A stretch of 64,000 bases of DNA from Solanum dulcamara (GCF_947179165.1 NC_077238.1:43596793-43660792); one strand, 5' to 3'. Positions 35,424-48,524 are shown, numbered from the stretch's first letter. Notes: generated from the sequence alone by a model not told the origin. Numbers and translations: made by a program.

Positions 35424-36103
35424 CTCCGCAAATATAATAGTTTGTTAGGGAGAAATCATCTTAACTGCTATTACCATTAATTCAACAATTAGCTTATTCC
35501 TCAGGGTCAGCTACACTCGTAGGTTTATCAACTCTTACTGTTACAATAGGCACTACCTTTTAAGGACTATTTCTATGCTATACCTCCTTCTTCTTTTTAT
35601 TTCTAAGAAATATTTGGGGAGAGTTTCCTTTGTATTTCTTACTATCCCAAACCTGCACGCAGAAATGCCAATAATGCCTCATAGGGCCAACATATATGTA
35701 CATCCATATCTCAGCCATACGGTGCGCCCAATATTAACAACAGTATGAAATGATGGACTTACCTCATATGTCCAACTCGAACTACCCCGTCTACTTTTCT
35801 ATGTGAATCGCACTTCAATGTCTTACCTAACACATATCTTTCGTGCCTTTACTTATCTGCGTGTTGTGTAACTCCCAATATCATCAATTACTATCTTTTA
35901 TCAATGTTGTCCTTCTACTAAAATCACTGGTTAGTATGAGGAATTTCATTTCCTATGACTCGACTCTATCGCACGATCTTAGATATGAAAGAAAGGAAAC
36001 ATTCTAAATGCCCTATAGCTTCCTATTTATAGATATAGCGCGCAACACATCGATACACAAGACTCTACTAGACACGGTCTGTAGATATTCCAAAGATGAA
36101 CTA
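35424..36103 (-). mobile_element. C2 5' leader
   Basis: Untranslated leader between the primer site and gag, matching 7560-8440 and the reverse complement of 1779-2283. It contains the block shared with families III and I (gaaacattctaaatgccctatagc, around 35995-36020). Confidence 0.7.
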
Positions 36104-36114
36104 CTCTGATACCA
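36104..36114 (-). other. Primer binding site of C2
   Basis: TGGTATCAGAG on the minus strand, 4 bases from the LTR end at 36119. It is an intact Met-tRNA type site. Confidence 0.9.
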
Positions 36115-36118
36115 CTTC

Positions 36119-38796
36119 TGTCACGACCCAATCCCGTAGTCCGCGACTGGGGCCCAACCTGGACCGCCGTATACATATCTATCAGCTGTGGTTAAGTCAA
36201 AATATAACCCCAATGGGGTATAACATTTTCATACACATATAGCTTTTTTCATCGTAACATGTAAGGGCATGTAATCCGACAAGGCTTCCATACATATAAA
36301 CCTTTACAAAACTTCATGTAGACCCAACTGAACAAGTCTTACACATACAACCCACATACACATGCCTATAGACCTCTAAGGCCCCTGTCGTACCTCTGTA
36401 TAAATAAAAGTAAGTATGTACATCAAGGATCAGTACCAAACAAACGCTCCGATTTAATGGAGCTTCTTCCAAATCGATTGAACAGAATCCTAGGCTGATG
36501 GACTCCTAAAACCTGTACCTGTACTTGCGGGCATGAAATGCAGCCCTCCGAAGAAAAGGGTCAGTACGACATATGTAATGAGTATGTAAAACATAACATA
36601 ATATGACCGGAAGCATATCCGAAATAGAGTGGCAGGGGATAAAATATCAAATCAGAAACCTATACCTGGGGAAGTAAAATCATGCATGCTCAAATTTTAC
36701 AATATAGCCGGCCCTATTAGGGATCTGGTGAATCATATCTGTAGAACCATCACCTTCTTATTACAACACATTATCACATATATACATACATACCCCGACC
36801 CTCTAGTGAGGGCAAAATGAACAATGCAGTGGAATTGAGCACGAATCTGATAATCGGCTTGGGACTCAGAGAAGAAGTGTTATAGTATACACGAACGAGC
36901 AGAGTAGTGGGAAACAAAACACAGTTTAAATTATTATTTGAGACTCAATGAAGTCATCAAGCGAACCATCACTTGCAGATCAGGGTAGGAAGTGTCTGAC
37001 GTATACCCTCTAAATGTCACTAAGGAATAGGTAAAAAGGAGTTTTAGAAATCTTAGACATATACCCATGTGAGATATCTTATAGAAGTCCGAGCATTAAT
37101 TATCTCAGACCCTTTAGAAAAAAGAAGGGCTTTGTCTAATCAATAACTATACAGTCATATAGAAGACTCGAGGAATAAGAGTTTAACTACTTTAAGAGTC
37201 TTAACATCCAGAAGTGATCACGAGTCCTGAATTCATATTCAGAACCTAAGAATGAAGTTGCATCAAAGCTTACATCATCCATAGTCTACATATAAGAAAT
37301 GCCAAAAGAAACAAGAGATAGTTTTACATACCTGTTACGGGTTACTTCTTAGCCCATTTGTCTGGTCGTTCTTTGAAACTAAGTAACATAAAATAAATAT
37401 GAGTATTAATAATCCTTGGCTTTCCAGCAACTTAGGCTACACACGAGTATTTATAGAACTCATCCCCTCGCTCACCTTCTCGACTGGTTTCTTAACTAGT
37501 TAAAGAGTTAATGAAAATCAGGCAGCATCTCCCCTATAATGTGCCCTATACGATTTTCTAATTACACTGCTAATACCTACACCCAACCAACCACAATACC
37601 CTTCAACATATGTTTAAGCAATTCACCTCAACAATATACAACATAAACTCCAAACGACTGCAAAACCTTTAATTACACGAGATGGAGGGTCGGGTGGCTA
37701 CAACCAGCAACACCCACACCTCTTTTAACACATGTTCCATCACCTTAACACACCATCACACGACCAGCAGCAGCCCCCACACGCACAATGCCTCATTTTG
37801 ACTATAATATAATTATAACGATTCCAATTTAGTTTATTTCGAACGTCGCACATTTCCACGACTTTCTTACACTTACAGAAGCATAAAAGGTGTGTAATAC
37901 ACCCTATAAAAACACATAAACTTTAAATTGTAAGGGAAGACCTTACCTTACCTGAAATTGGCCAAAACTTGCCAAAATTGAGCCTTAGAACTTCTCTAGT
38001 GCAATTTAAACGCTGTGGCTGCTTGCTGTCCAATTTGTGCTGCACCAAGCCATGATTTTATATTAATAATACCTCCATATCATCGTTTTATATGCTAAAT
38101 AATTAATTTACGGAATGAAATCGGGACGTACCTTATTGTTTTCTCCTAGGCCATCACTCATTTCTCTCTAAGTTAGGGTTTGTTTTCTCCTTGCCTTGGC
38201 AGATTTTTTTGAGATAAAACTAAAGTATTAGTCATATATACATATATATAGGTGGTCCTAGGAGGTGACACATGTCATCCCCTAAGGGTGACATGTGTCT
38301 AGCCCCTATTAGGCCACTGTATCCATGGGTGCAATGAGGGGCTTCCACGTGGTAGTGAGGTCCACCTCCACTAAGAAGGTGGGTCACCTACTTGACCCCA
38401 AGAAGATGGGTCACTTGCCTGCTTGAGGTGATGCCACATGTCACCTTCCTAGGCTGCCACGTGTTATTTTTTTCTCTTCCGCATGGGTTCGTAATCTCGT
38501 CCTATCTCAAGAACCTATGTAATATGGGCCACATAAGCTTGGTATATCCTCAAGTAGATTTGGTATGTAAGACTTCTAAGTTAGTCGCTTATGTAGGTAA
38601 ATCTAGTCCTATGACTCATTACTTGGCCTCCAATTCCTTTTGGATTTTTATGATTCTATTTCCAACCTTCTCTACTGTGGGGTGTCACATTCTTCTTTCT
38701 TAGGGTTGTTTGATTTTTGTGGATAGTAGGGGTCTCATGGAAACTTTCAAGAAGATTAGGAACATGTTTCAAGGTTCAAAAGTGTAGGGTGTAACA
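36119..38796 (-). repeat. Element C2 5' LTR, complete
   Basis: 2,678 bases, from TGTTACACC (38796) to GGGTCGTGACA (36119) on the minus strand. It pairs with 25783-25939 plus 29164-31745. CACGTG is at 38346 and 38458, and a TATA-like stretch at about 38233-38253. The outer flank shows ACCACT at 38798-38803, matching 25777-25782, consistent with a target duplication if one or two bases beyond TGTAACA belong to the LTR. Confidence 0.9.
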
Positions 38797-38798
38797 CA

Positions 38799-40060
38799 CC
38801 ACTCGAGCCAATTGCATTTTTGGACCTGAAAACGATGTTCGCCTAGATATTAATTGCTATTGAGGGTATGAAGTAGGCCCCAGCTCTAGCTCCTCCAGTA
38901 CCACAGGGTCAACCTACTCTAGAGGCACCAGTTGTTTAGTAGCCACTGGCACTTACCGGTCAGCCTGATGATTTGGAGAGCATTATGCCACTTTGGGAGA
39001 AGAAGATGCTCGGGGTAGTCCTTAGATAATCATTGCCGAGGTTTTCTAGGGCTGTGGGCAAGGATACCTATGAGGTTTTACTTACTTTCCATAAGCAGCT
39101 ACATACTTTGGCTCTTTTAGAGTCGAGAGGAGCCGACTTCACTGCTTATTAGCTAGATAGTCCTGCCTTATACTAGTGGCCTTCATATTTAGAGACCAGG
39201 CTAGATGGGTTTCTACTGGTGTCGTGGGCTGAGTTTTCAGATGCGTTCTTATCCCAGTTTATCCCAAAAGTGTCATGATCATATTCTAGATTAGTTTTTA
39301 TGGTTGGACCAGGGATCCATAACTATATCGAAGTATGATGCCTAATTCCACGAGCTCTCTAGGAATTCTACCATGATTTTATCTAATGAAGATAAGAGAG
39401 TTTGAAGATTTATTTGATAGTTGAGGCTTTAGTGATAGATTGAGACTAAGTATTTAGTCTCAGCAGGCTTCTCATTAATAGATGTGGTGGATCATACCCT
39501 CACGCTTGAGAATCTCCATCACGAGGCCCAAGGGGGCAGCGCCAAGAGAACTAGGTAAGAGGATAGCTAGGGTGGGCACCATTTTAGGCCTAAAGAGTCA
39601 TATGATAGATCTTACAAGAAATTTTAATAAGGCCATAATAGTTGTCTATTCTAGGACTCACTATATACTTTGGAGGGTGACCAGCACTAATAAGGTGGCT
39701 CTAGTTCCAGTCCGAATTAGGGTCAAGGTGGTTTTCAAATGGGTTCTTTTAGAAGAGGTAGCCGATCTCCAACTCTGAGCCGACAGCCACAAAAGTGCTA
39801 TGAATGCGGAGAGATAGATCATTGGTTCGGTGAGTTCCCCCTTAATAGGTTAGCCGCACTAGATACACAAGCAACTAAGCCTACACCAGCAGCAGGACCT
39901 CTTGTTAGAGGTGGAGGCTAGGGCCAGTACCGTAGGGGTGGTTATCAAGGTACACGGGGAGGTCCCCAAGGAGGAAGAATAGGAGACCGAGTTGATGCGT
40001 GGGGTAGAGGATCCTAGGCCTACTTTTAAAAAGCTCTAGTTAGAGCAAATGATGAGGCCT
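38799..40060 (+). pseudogene. Element D gag, second part
   Basis: It resumes the gag frame after C2. A proline/glutamine-rich stretch (PPVPQGQPTLE, about 38895) precedes the capsid region (VGKDTYEVLLTFHKQL, RGADFTAY; 39055-39150). The zinc knuckle CYECGEIDHWFGEF (39798-39839) has its last cysteine replaced by Phe, and an RGG-rich tail follows (39905-39990). Many stops occur (for example near 38858, 38890, 38938, 39150). The order matches gag of element A, so the two are relatives. Confidence 0.75.
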
Positions 40061-40908
40061 TGGAAGATATGATCATAGGTACGGTTTTATTATATAATCA
40101 ACTATATCCCTTTTTTTTATCCAGATCTACCTATTCTTATATATCTATATATTGTGCCCATCGATTAAGTATGAGTTCGGATCCCTTAGTTGAGTTGTTG
40201 AATGTTTTGACTATGGTAGGTAATTCATTAGTAGTAGATCAGGTCTTTAGATCTTGTGTGGTGACTATTTAGGAGAGGGACACTAGGGTTGACCTCATTT
40301 TACTTGATATGGTGGCTTTTGACTTCTTATTCTTGCCTTGGACTAGTTATTCCCTCATCGCGCATTTTTTGAGTGGTATGCCAAAACCGTTACCTTAACA
40401 ATGTCAGGTATTCCGTCGGTGGTGTGGTAGGGCTCTTGCAATAGCACGCCTGTTGGGGTGATTTGCTTTGTTAGATCTTAGAGGTTAGTGGCTGACGGAT
40501 GTTTGGCATACTTGTCTTGTTTTAGAAATGTGAGAAGGGAAGGCCTTACACATGGTTCAGTACCTATAGTCTAAGAGTTAGCAGATGTGTTTACTACTAA
40601 CCTGACTGAACTTCCTCTGACATTTTCAACTATTCATCTTATCTTTCATATTTTGATGTTGTGCTGGTATATTCTAGATAAGTCACATGTTCTTCAATAT
40701 GATGCAGTTGAGTTGGATGATTGTCTGAGTTATATTGAGTAGACAATTGCTATTTTGGCCAGAGATGTCGGACACTTGTGATACAGAGCCATTCCTATAG
40801 TTAAGGTCTATTAGAGGCATCGTCAAGTCGAGGAGGCTACCTGGGAGACCGAGCAAGAGATGCAAACATATTTTATCGACTTATTTGATCCTTCAGGTAC
40901 TTATTGAC
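40060..40908 (+). pseudogene. Element D protease fused to chromodomain by deletion
   Basis: Protease sequence (LSRSTYSYISI, NSLVVDQVFRSCVV, DLILLDMVAFD; 40115-40320) continues to the protease-RT linker (ADVFTTNL, about 40581). The next codons already belong to the post-integrase tail (STIHLIFHILML, SHVLQYDAVELDD) and chromodomain (EEATWETEQEMQ, about 40835), ending at TGA near 40907. RT, RNase H and the integrase core, about 2.5 kb in element A, are missing. The junction near 40612-40625 keeps the reading frame. Other stops and frameshifts show it is dead. Confidence 0.75.
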
Positions 40909-40948
40909 CCCTACTGAGGAGGATGAAAGTTCTTTTAGTAGTAGGTGT

Positions 40949-43900
40949 TGTAATGATCATCAAGGTCAATTGTGAAATAAAGCATTCATTGCGTCACTTA
41001 GATAATTCTTGTAGCAACCCCAAGTCATTTATGACTTGCTAGCATTGATTGTTCAGTCGCCTAGTCGTTCATTTGGATTTTTAACTCGTTTCCCTATTTT
41101 GGATCTTTTTTATTACTTAAAAAGTTGACTTCAACCATAATTTTAGGTAAATGACCTCCGAACACAATTCTGACAGTTCCATCATCTCTAGAATAACCAA
41201 ATTAGGCTAGTAGCATGATCGGCATGAGTGTCGATGCAATTAGTATGAGTTTTAGGCCATTTGGAGTTTAAGCCTTGAAAACTAGCAAATAGTTGACTTT
41301 GGTCAATATTTTTGAAAAATGTGCATTAATGGCAATTCTGACTGCATATTTCATTATAAAATATTGAGTTTGGTGTAGAACGACCTTTCCCAAGGCTTTT
41401 GATCTTATTTTGAGCCCTTTTGTGAATTTTTGCTTATAATGTACTTAGGTGTGGGACCCCTTTTTATCGAATGACCTACGTTGAAAATTTTGACTATGCC
41501 ATTGACTTTAAAATACCAAATTTAGTGGGATATCATAGTTTTTTGTGTATATAGGGTTCTGAACGAATCTCGAGCACCCTATCAGAGACTTTAAAATAGG
41601 AATGATCTGCTGGTGCGCTAGTGCATAGTATCTTGTGCACCCCCACCTCTATAAAGGTGGTCATTTTCAGCACTTGGTTCCAACTTTATGTGATAATTTA
41701 TTCTTCATTTTGAGCTCATATTGAGCGATTCAAATGTCTATTTTGCGTGGAATTTTGATGAGACCACCCTGGTAGTCGTGGAAATTATCTTGGGTGCTCC
41801 CTTGGAGGTAAATTTTGAGTTTTTACTGCTGGTTCAGGTTGTTTTTGAGCTGATCTTTTTAGAAACTTGGAAAGTTGATTTCTAAGGCATTTTAGGTCTG
41901 AATTAAAATGGTTCTTAGGTCTAAATTATGGGATTTTTTTCGAGGAATGCGCTAGTAGGATTGTAAAGTGACTTAGGAGCTTCGTTGGGGGTGATTTTTT
42001 CAATTCTAGTTACTGCATTATCAATTTTTGGATTGGAATTTGAGGGATTTTTGAAAAAACATATCTTGGTCAATATAGGTCCGAATTGGGTTATTGAAAG
42101 GTCTTAGTTGTGGGGTTTTTTGTGAGGATTGTTGTGGTGTGGTTGGTTTCAACTGTAGGACCTTCATTTGAGGTAATTTCTTTCTTTTAGCTATTGTCCA
42201 TGTCTTTAATGGTGATCAAAATATGATTTTGTGCATGTGTGTGCTTGGGCTGTATTGAGCACCGAATTGTTCTCCTTTTTGAAGCACAAGTTTGGGGTGG
42301 CATAAAGGACCCTTGTACAAAGTTAATTTTGTAATTTACATGGAGGGTCCCACATTCCCCTTTATGACTACAAAATTGTTCCATCTCTTAATTTGATAAT
42401 TTTAATATCAAAGCAACCATATTGACAATGTGATTCTATTATTAATAGTGTGGCAGTGTTCTGAGGTCGTTCGAAAGGGAAAAAATTCAATTTCTTGAGT
42501 TGGAGAGCATGCGATCAGCGTACAGGTAGACTATTATTTTCCTCTTTTTAAACTAAGCATGTTTAGGCATTTGTATACTTAATTGTATGATCTTGGAGGA
42601 TTTGGGCATCAAGCATGCTAAATTCCTAGAATTCATATTCTAGGCATTATTTTTTGGTAATTTTCAAATTGTTAAAGGATGTCTCCTTTTATTATTGATC
42701 ATCCATACCTTGTAGTGTGTGTTGTTCTTTTGGTTTACTTCTTTGGGTTCATGTTTGGCTTTATTCTAGGCTTAGACTAGTGTTGTCTTAGACTTACGTA
42801 ATTTTGGTGTCGTTGGGCCTTAGCACTTCTTTGACATCGTTTCAGACAACTTAGCTCCTTGTAGACTGATATATTAGACTTGAGTCAGATAGTCCTAGAT
42901 TTAACTAGGTAGTAACACAACTTTGGAACCTTACCTCCAAAATGTCCTATTATTCTATCTATCCTGTATCACTTTTTTTGGTTCCAAAAGTCTATTTGCT
43001 AATTCTGGTTGGTTGTTTGGGATGGAGTTATTTATTGGTAGCACTCGGATTGGGGGTACTCCTGTGACGCTCAGTTGACCACTGATCTTGGTCCTGACCA
43101 TTTTGCATATATTTATTGATCAAGTTTGTAATTCACTCCACTAGGCTGGGTTCAAGTCCTTTTCTGGGTATTACTGCCTCGGTTTAAGTCCTCGACCTTA
43201 CTTAACCCTAGTTTAAGTCCACCGCAAATATCAAACTTTGTTCAAGTCCATCTCTACTCACTAGCACGGGTTAAAGTCCATAGCTACCACTACCTTGGTT
43301 CAAGTCCTTGGACTGTTTTGCACATGGTTCAAGTCCACAATTATTTGTCGCCTTTGTTCAAGTATTTGGTCTCTTTTGCATGTTGTTCAAGTCCGTCATT
43401 AAGTATCACCTTGGTTCAAGTTCATGTTCTCCATTGAAATTGGTTCAATTCCACGATTATCCACACCTTGGTTCAAGTCCTTGGTTTCTATCAAATCTCG
43501 ATTCAAGCCCCTAATCCTCTTATGATTCTATGGTTGAAGTCTTTAAATATGTTCAACTTTGGTTAATGCTTCAAGATCAGAGATTGGTCTGGTTCAAGTA
43601 TGTGGGAAGTTGTGGCATTATTGGAATTTTATCGGATCCTCTCCTTTTACTTCAACTATATCTACTCCTGTCAGACTTATAGGAGTCCGTTCAGGTTGTT
43701 ACTTTTAGACTTATGCATGAGCTACACATCGGGTTTATAAGAGTTGGCATATTTAGCTAGTTTCTCACTCTTGAGTGTTAAGTATGCTCATGTACACACC
43801 TACTTTTATTTCTCATTCTGTCTTTAGTTGTGATGACTTTCTCGTATTTCAGTGTAATTTTGATTATCTTTCTCGATCGGCCTATAAAGCCTACTGGGTA

Positions 43901-44362
43901 CCTATTGTTTTGGTACTCAAACTACACTCTGCATCTCTTTTCATGATGAAGATTCGAATACTAGTTATCAGCGATGATTTTGAGCCAGCTGTAGTCGTGA
44001 CTAGAAACGAGAGTGAGCACATAAAGTTTTGGATTTACCTGTCTCCCTCTCTCTCTATATATATTCTTTCTTTTTCTCTTTGAGACAGTCTTATTTCTAT
44101 GGTCTACTTTTGGGACTTGTATTCATTTTGTAGTAGTTTTGTACATGTGTCTTCAAGGTTCTGGGATGGATCTTTTAGTTTGTATATATTTCATTTTTCT
44201 TTGTCGTTCATCTATGTACGTATTATTTCGTTATTGTTTTTAGTTTGAATTATTGTTCTTCTACCCTGACACCCCATTCCTCACGGTTCTGGGATATGGA
44301 TCAGCTTGCCTACTTGTGGGTTATAGTAGGCATGATTATGAACTGAGAGGTTGGGTTGTGAG
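40949..44362 (+). repeat. Element D 3' LTR
   Basis: It starts TGTAATGATCATCAAGGTC (like element A at 18397) and ends GGTTGGGTTGTGA near 44362, about 3.4 kb. Its last about 630 bases match 24763-25419. Early parts resemble LTR A (ttcgagcaccctatcagagattt, about 41570), so D and A are subfamilies of one family. It contains the 29-bp array at 43148-43545. Non-coding. Confidence 0.85.
43148..43545 (+). repeat. 29-bp-period array with GGTTCAAGTCC core
   Basis: About 14 units. The GGTTCAAGTCC-type core starts at 43148, 43181, 43210, 43239, 43268, 43297, 43326, 43355, 43384, 43413, 43442, 43470, 43500 and 43532, mostly exactly 29 apart. Between cores the sequence is poorly conserved. The core fits the RNA polymerase III B-box consensus GGTTCRANNCC, but no tRNA fold or A box is seen beside any unit. 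Confidence 0.85.
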
Positions 44363-44556
44363 AAAGAGTTACAAGGAAAATCATTTAGACATCAAATCTC
44401 TCGCACGACTCAAGGGTGATAAAAGAAGTAAAATTTCCTAAATTCCTCATAGCCTCTTAGTTACAAATGTGGCACTCTTCACACTCATGAACTAGACTCT
44501 ACTCGATGCGATACATCAGACGCCCTAGGAAACTTGAACCTTATACTCTGATACTA
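44363..44556 (-). mobile_element. Element F1 leader and primer binding site
   Basis: Minus-strand leader remnant of a family III element. The primer site is TAGTATCAGAG (44546-44556), one base from the usual. The leader matches 53090-53254 of F3. The rest of the F1 interior is missing at the junction with D. Confidence 0.75.
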
Positions 44557-44559
44557 GTT

Positions 44560-46373
44560 TGTCACGATCCAAGCTAGACCCTAGACATAATAAATAGAAT
44601 CTCGAGAGACCCTAATCAAGACTCTTAGAATAACATAACATGAAATTAATGAGTAAAACTTAAACATGGAAATTAAGTCTCAAACATAGAAATCTCAATA
44701 AAGGAGAATTCAAACATAACCTCTAAATAAGAGAAAGACATGCTAACTCTAACAAGACTCTACTACATAGATAGGAGCATACGTCAAGACCAAACTTACC
44801 CAAAGCATACAAAAGTGTTGATTACACTATCAGATCATAAGGAGTCACCAAGCAAGCAACACCAACTCAATTATTTACAAGCCACGAGAATGGGTAGGAG
44901 AGTCGTGACCTATATTATGAAACAATATAGGCAACACAGTATGCCTTAGCACATAAAATGTACTAAGTATGGATAATATTCAATAAATGAAGTAAATCAT
45001 AATAATTCAATGACCAAGCTAAAATTAGTTAAAACTTTTGAAAGCGTCATTTGAATCATAAGACATGGTAAATGCAAAACTTGTACAAATTTCAAAATCA
45101 GACATAGCATAGAGATTTCATAAAACTTTGTGAGATATACCATTAACCGATATAAACCATGAGAGCTATATCATGGAGTCCAGTGTCTTTCCCACACCAA
45201 AAAAGGTTGTTCTATTTACCAAGGTAAGAAACATTAAATGAGATATATGTGAATCCACTAGCTTAAGCGTAGAATATCAATTTAGGAGATCCTATGGTGG
45301 TACGTAATAATAGGATCTAGGTGATTGCTCCTAGTCCACTCGGTGCTAAATAATCTCTTAACAAGAATTTCAATCATAATCATAGCATAGTCATGGAAAA
45401 TGGTAATAATCTCATAAGGCCAAATTCATCATAGATACTTTGAGAATCGTAAGAATAGCTCATTCAACCATATCATGAACCTTGACCCAATAAACCCATA
45501 AGAAAAACTTAATTAAAGCATCTAGATCATGATAAATTTTCATATAAAATCACACATAACTTGAAAGTAGCTAAATAATGGAACACCTTCATGATGAGAT
45601 TACTTTCCTTTCTAAGCAAACCTTAGTTTAATAAAATCATATCGATACTTTATCTAAAAGCATTCTTGAAATCATAATTCATTAATTCACAATGCATGTA
45701 GAATCTCAAGTTATGGTTCATAGTTATAAAATAGGAATAATACATGGGGCCATGTAAAACTTCATGAAATGATGTAATTAACATTAATTCATCCATAATA
45801 AGATCATTAAAGTTGAGTAAAAGCATAATTATATGCTACTACTGGTAAATCATCAAAATCCTAGAACAATTTGATGGAAACTTATAGGAAAAGAGAGAAT
45901 CTTTGAGACTTCATGGATGTAAAGATTCTATGGATGATATTTGCACATACCTCAACCAATTCCACCCTTGAAACTGGAAGAGGGAACTTAGAGCTTGAAA
46001 CCCTAACTTGATTGGAGAAGAAAGCAGTTCAATGAGATCCTTGAGTGCCTTAGGATATTTTAGGATAATGAGAAGGAATGGGGGGTAGTTTGAAGAGATT
46101 GAGTAGTTATAGGTCAGCATATTTAACCCAAAATAACATAGTTTAAGAGTTACTATAATGAAAAATGCCTAAAATAACCTTGGATTAATTCTATTGAAGA
46201 GACCCTAAGGGCAAGACCTACAGTCCATAAGGTCTTCCATGGATCATAGAAGTCGATCTTAGAAACCATGTCTCGATTCTAGAGCTACTATAATATAACT
46301 TAACTCCTACAACCCATTTTCTATGGATCTAAAGGTTTTCCAAGGGTCATTAGAGGCATCCGTATAAGCCTTG
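44560..46373 (-). repeat. Element F1 5' LTR, truncated
   Basis: It begins TGTCACGATCCAAGC next to the primer site and runs about 1.8 kb. It stops where a second LTR terminus (TGTCATGATTC) starts at 46374. It has the same TCCTAGTCCACTCGGTGCTAA block (about 45335) as F3 (50477). Non-coding. Confidence 0.82.
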
Positions 46374-48485
46374 TGTCATGATTCAAACTAGGGCCTAGAT
46401 ATGACAGGACGATCAAGATTCTCGAGAAAACCCCAACCAAACCTCTTAGTATATCATAATCATACATAAGGTAAATAATAAGAGGAAATTCATAAAAGTC
46501 CAAGAATATAACATAACTAGAGAGAGAATCAAGACAACATAGACTTTTTACACATATTCCCAACATACCTCTACATGACTACATATGTGGGGACTAGGAC
46601 ATGGTCCTAGCTCACCCTCAAGAAAGTAATAACATGACATAGGATAGTCTAAAATTTTCAACATAGTCTAGAAATGACAACAAATGGAAGAATGACTCGG
46701 TTTGCCCTCGAAGCATGAGGACTCACCAGAAACTCTTCAGATGGATTACCGACTAGCCACAATAATAAGATGGAGCATCTATTCCTATATTATGATATAA
46801 TATAGGCAATAATGTATGTGCTAGTATATTTCAATGTACTACATATGTAGGCAATGCAATGCATGATTAACCCATGTTGTGCAAATGACCATTTCAAATA
46901 TCATGATAAAATTAGTGAAATCATAAGTAGGCATAAGTAAACTAAAAGCACTTTAAACCATAAGAGTTTCATATCAAAGTAAAGGATAGGATTAGTCTTG
47001 TAAAATATCATAAGGACCATACATATTTGGGAGATAATCGTAAACAATATTAAAACCATGCGAGCTATTATATGGAATCCCGATATAACTCGCACATCGA
47101 GGAAGAGAGAGGCTACTTGCCAAGGTAAACTATGTATCATGAACATGTGCTATATGTGGATCCAATAGCTAGGCCATAAAGGCAAATCTAAAGTGAAAAC
47201 ATAGATAATGGACTAGAGATTGCTACTAAGGACCCCTTGGTAGTTAAGGTCATAGCCTTCTCGGTGCTGAATCAACATCCCACGGAATACATATCATATC
47301 ATAAATCATACTTTCCATAAATCATAAGCTTTTCATAATCATACTTCATACAACTTGTTCATAAGAATAGCTCCTTATCATGTGAATCATATAATGTAGG
47401 TGTAGGCCTTCCATCTATATGAATCATTTTTATAGAAACATCATTAGAGACTTAATTCACCCTTATTCATAAAACTGGATTGCATACTTGAAATTCGTGA
47501 ATCATAGCTTATACTTGAAATTAGGGTAGAAATCATGATATGGATTGAGAATATGCATGATAACATACTTTATATCAGCCCATACATAATTCATGAATAT
47601 AACATCAACTAGAAATATGATTGATAATACTCATATCATGAACCCTAGTGATCAATATAGTAAAATTCATGGAAAAACTCTATAATTTCACGCAATAATC
47701 ATCAATATATATTGAAATATAGTCATAATTATAATTTAAAATCATAATTCATGCAATTGGAATAAGGATTATAAACCCATAAAAATACATACTTTAATTG
47801 ATTGAAAAAGTAGAGAATTTCTTGGGCTCCATTGGTGAAAGTATCCTAGGATTAAATACCCACATACCTTGAGTGATAAGTCCCATGAAAATCATGATAT
47901 TGGATTGAAAATATGCATGATAACATACTTTATATCAGCCCATACATAATTCATGAATATAACATCAACTAGAAATATGATTGATAATACTCATATCATG
48001 AACCCTAGTGATCAATGTAGTAAAATTCATGGAAAAACTCTATAATTTCACGCAATAATCATCAATATATATTGAAATATGGTCATAATTATAATTTAAA
48101 ATCATAATTCATGCAATTGGAATAAGGATTATAAACCCATAAAAATACATACTTTAATTGATTGAAAAAGTAGAGAATTTCTTGGGCTCCATTGGTGAAA
48201 GTATCCTAGGATTAAATACCCACATACCTTGAGTGAGAAGACCCAAGAACTTTTAAGAAACTTGGTCTTTCAATAGAGAGCTTGAGGGAATTTATTAGAA
48301 GTCATCAATGGAGTCCTTGAGATCTTTTGTAGAGAGAATTATTTGAATAGGTGAATTGTGATAGAATGAATGAATTTAGAGGTATAAGATAGTTTATAGA
48401 GTCAAATTACGTCCTAAGAACGTCTAAGTTCATTAACTAACATTTAGGGAAATGTCTAGAGTGTACCCATTTATGTCAATATTAC
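46374..48485 (-). repeat. Element F2 LTR, truncated, with internal duplication
   Basis: It starts TGTCATGATTCAAACTAGGG and aligns with 49526-51480 of F3 up to about 48485, where a transposon-like gene fragment begins. Its outer LTR end (TGTAATATCCC type) is missing. It contains a 360-bp tandem duplication. Non-coding. Confidence 0.8.
47531..48250. repeat. 360-bp tandem duplication in F2 LTR
   Basis: 47531-47890 and 47891-48250 are nearly identical (for example ATATGCATGATAACATACTT at 47551 and 47911). I see only a handful of base differences and one indel, so it is recent. F3 has this segment once (about 50850-51240). Confidence 0.92.
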
Positions 48486-48524
48486 CCTTAATGATTTGGA
48501 ATAAAGTAAGAAAGGGGAGACACT

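Noticed and set aside
43148..43545. A tandem tRNA gene cluster suggested by repeated GGTTCAAGTCC
   Set aside because: No A box, no acceptor or anticodon stem pairing and no 72-base cloverleaf around any core; the 29-base period is too short for a tRNA. Kept only as a repeat array.
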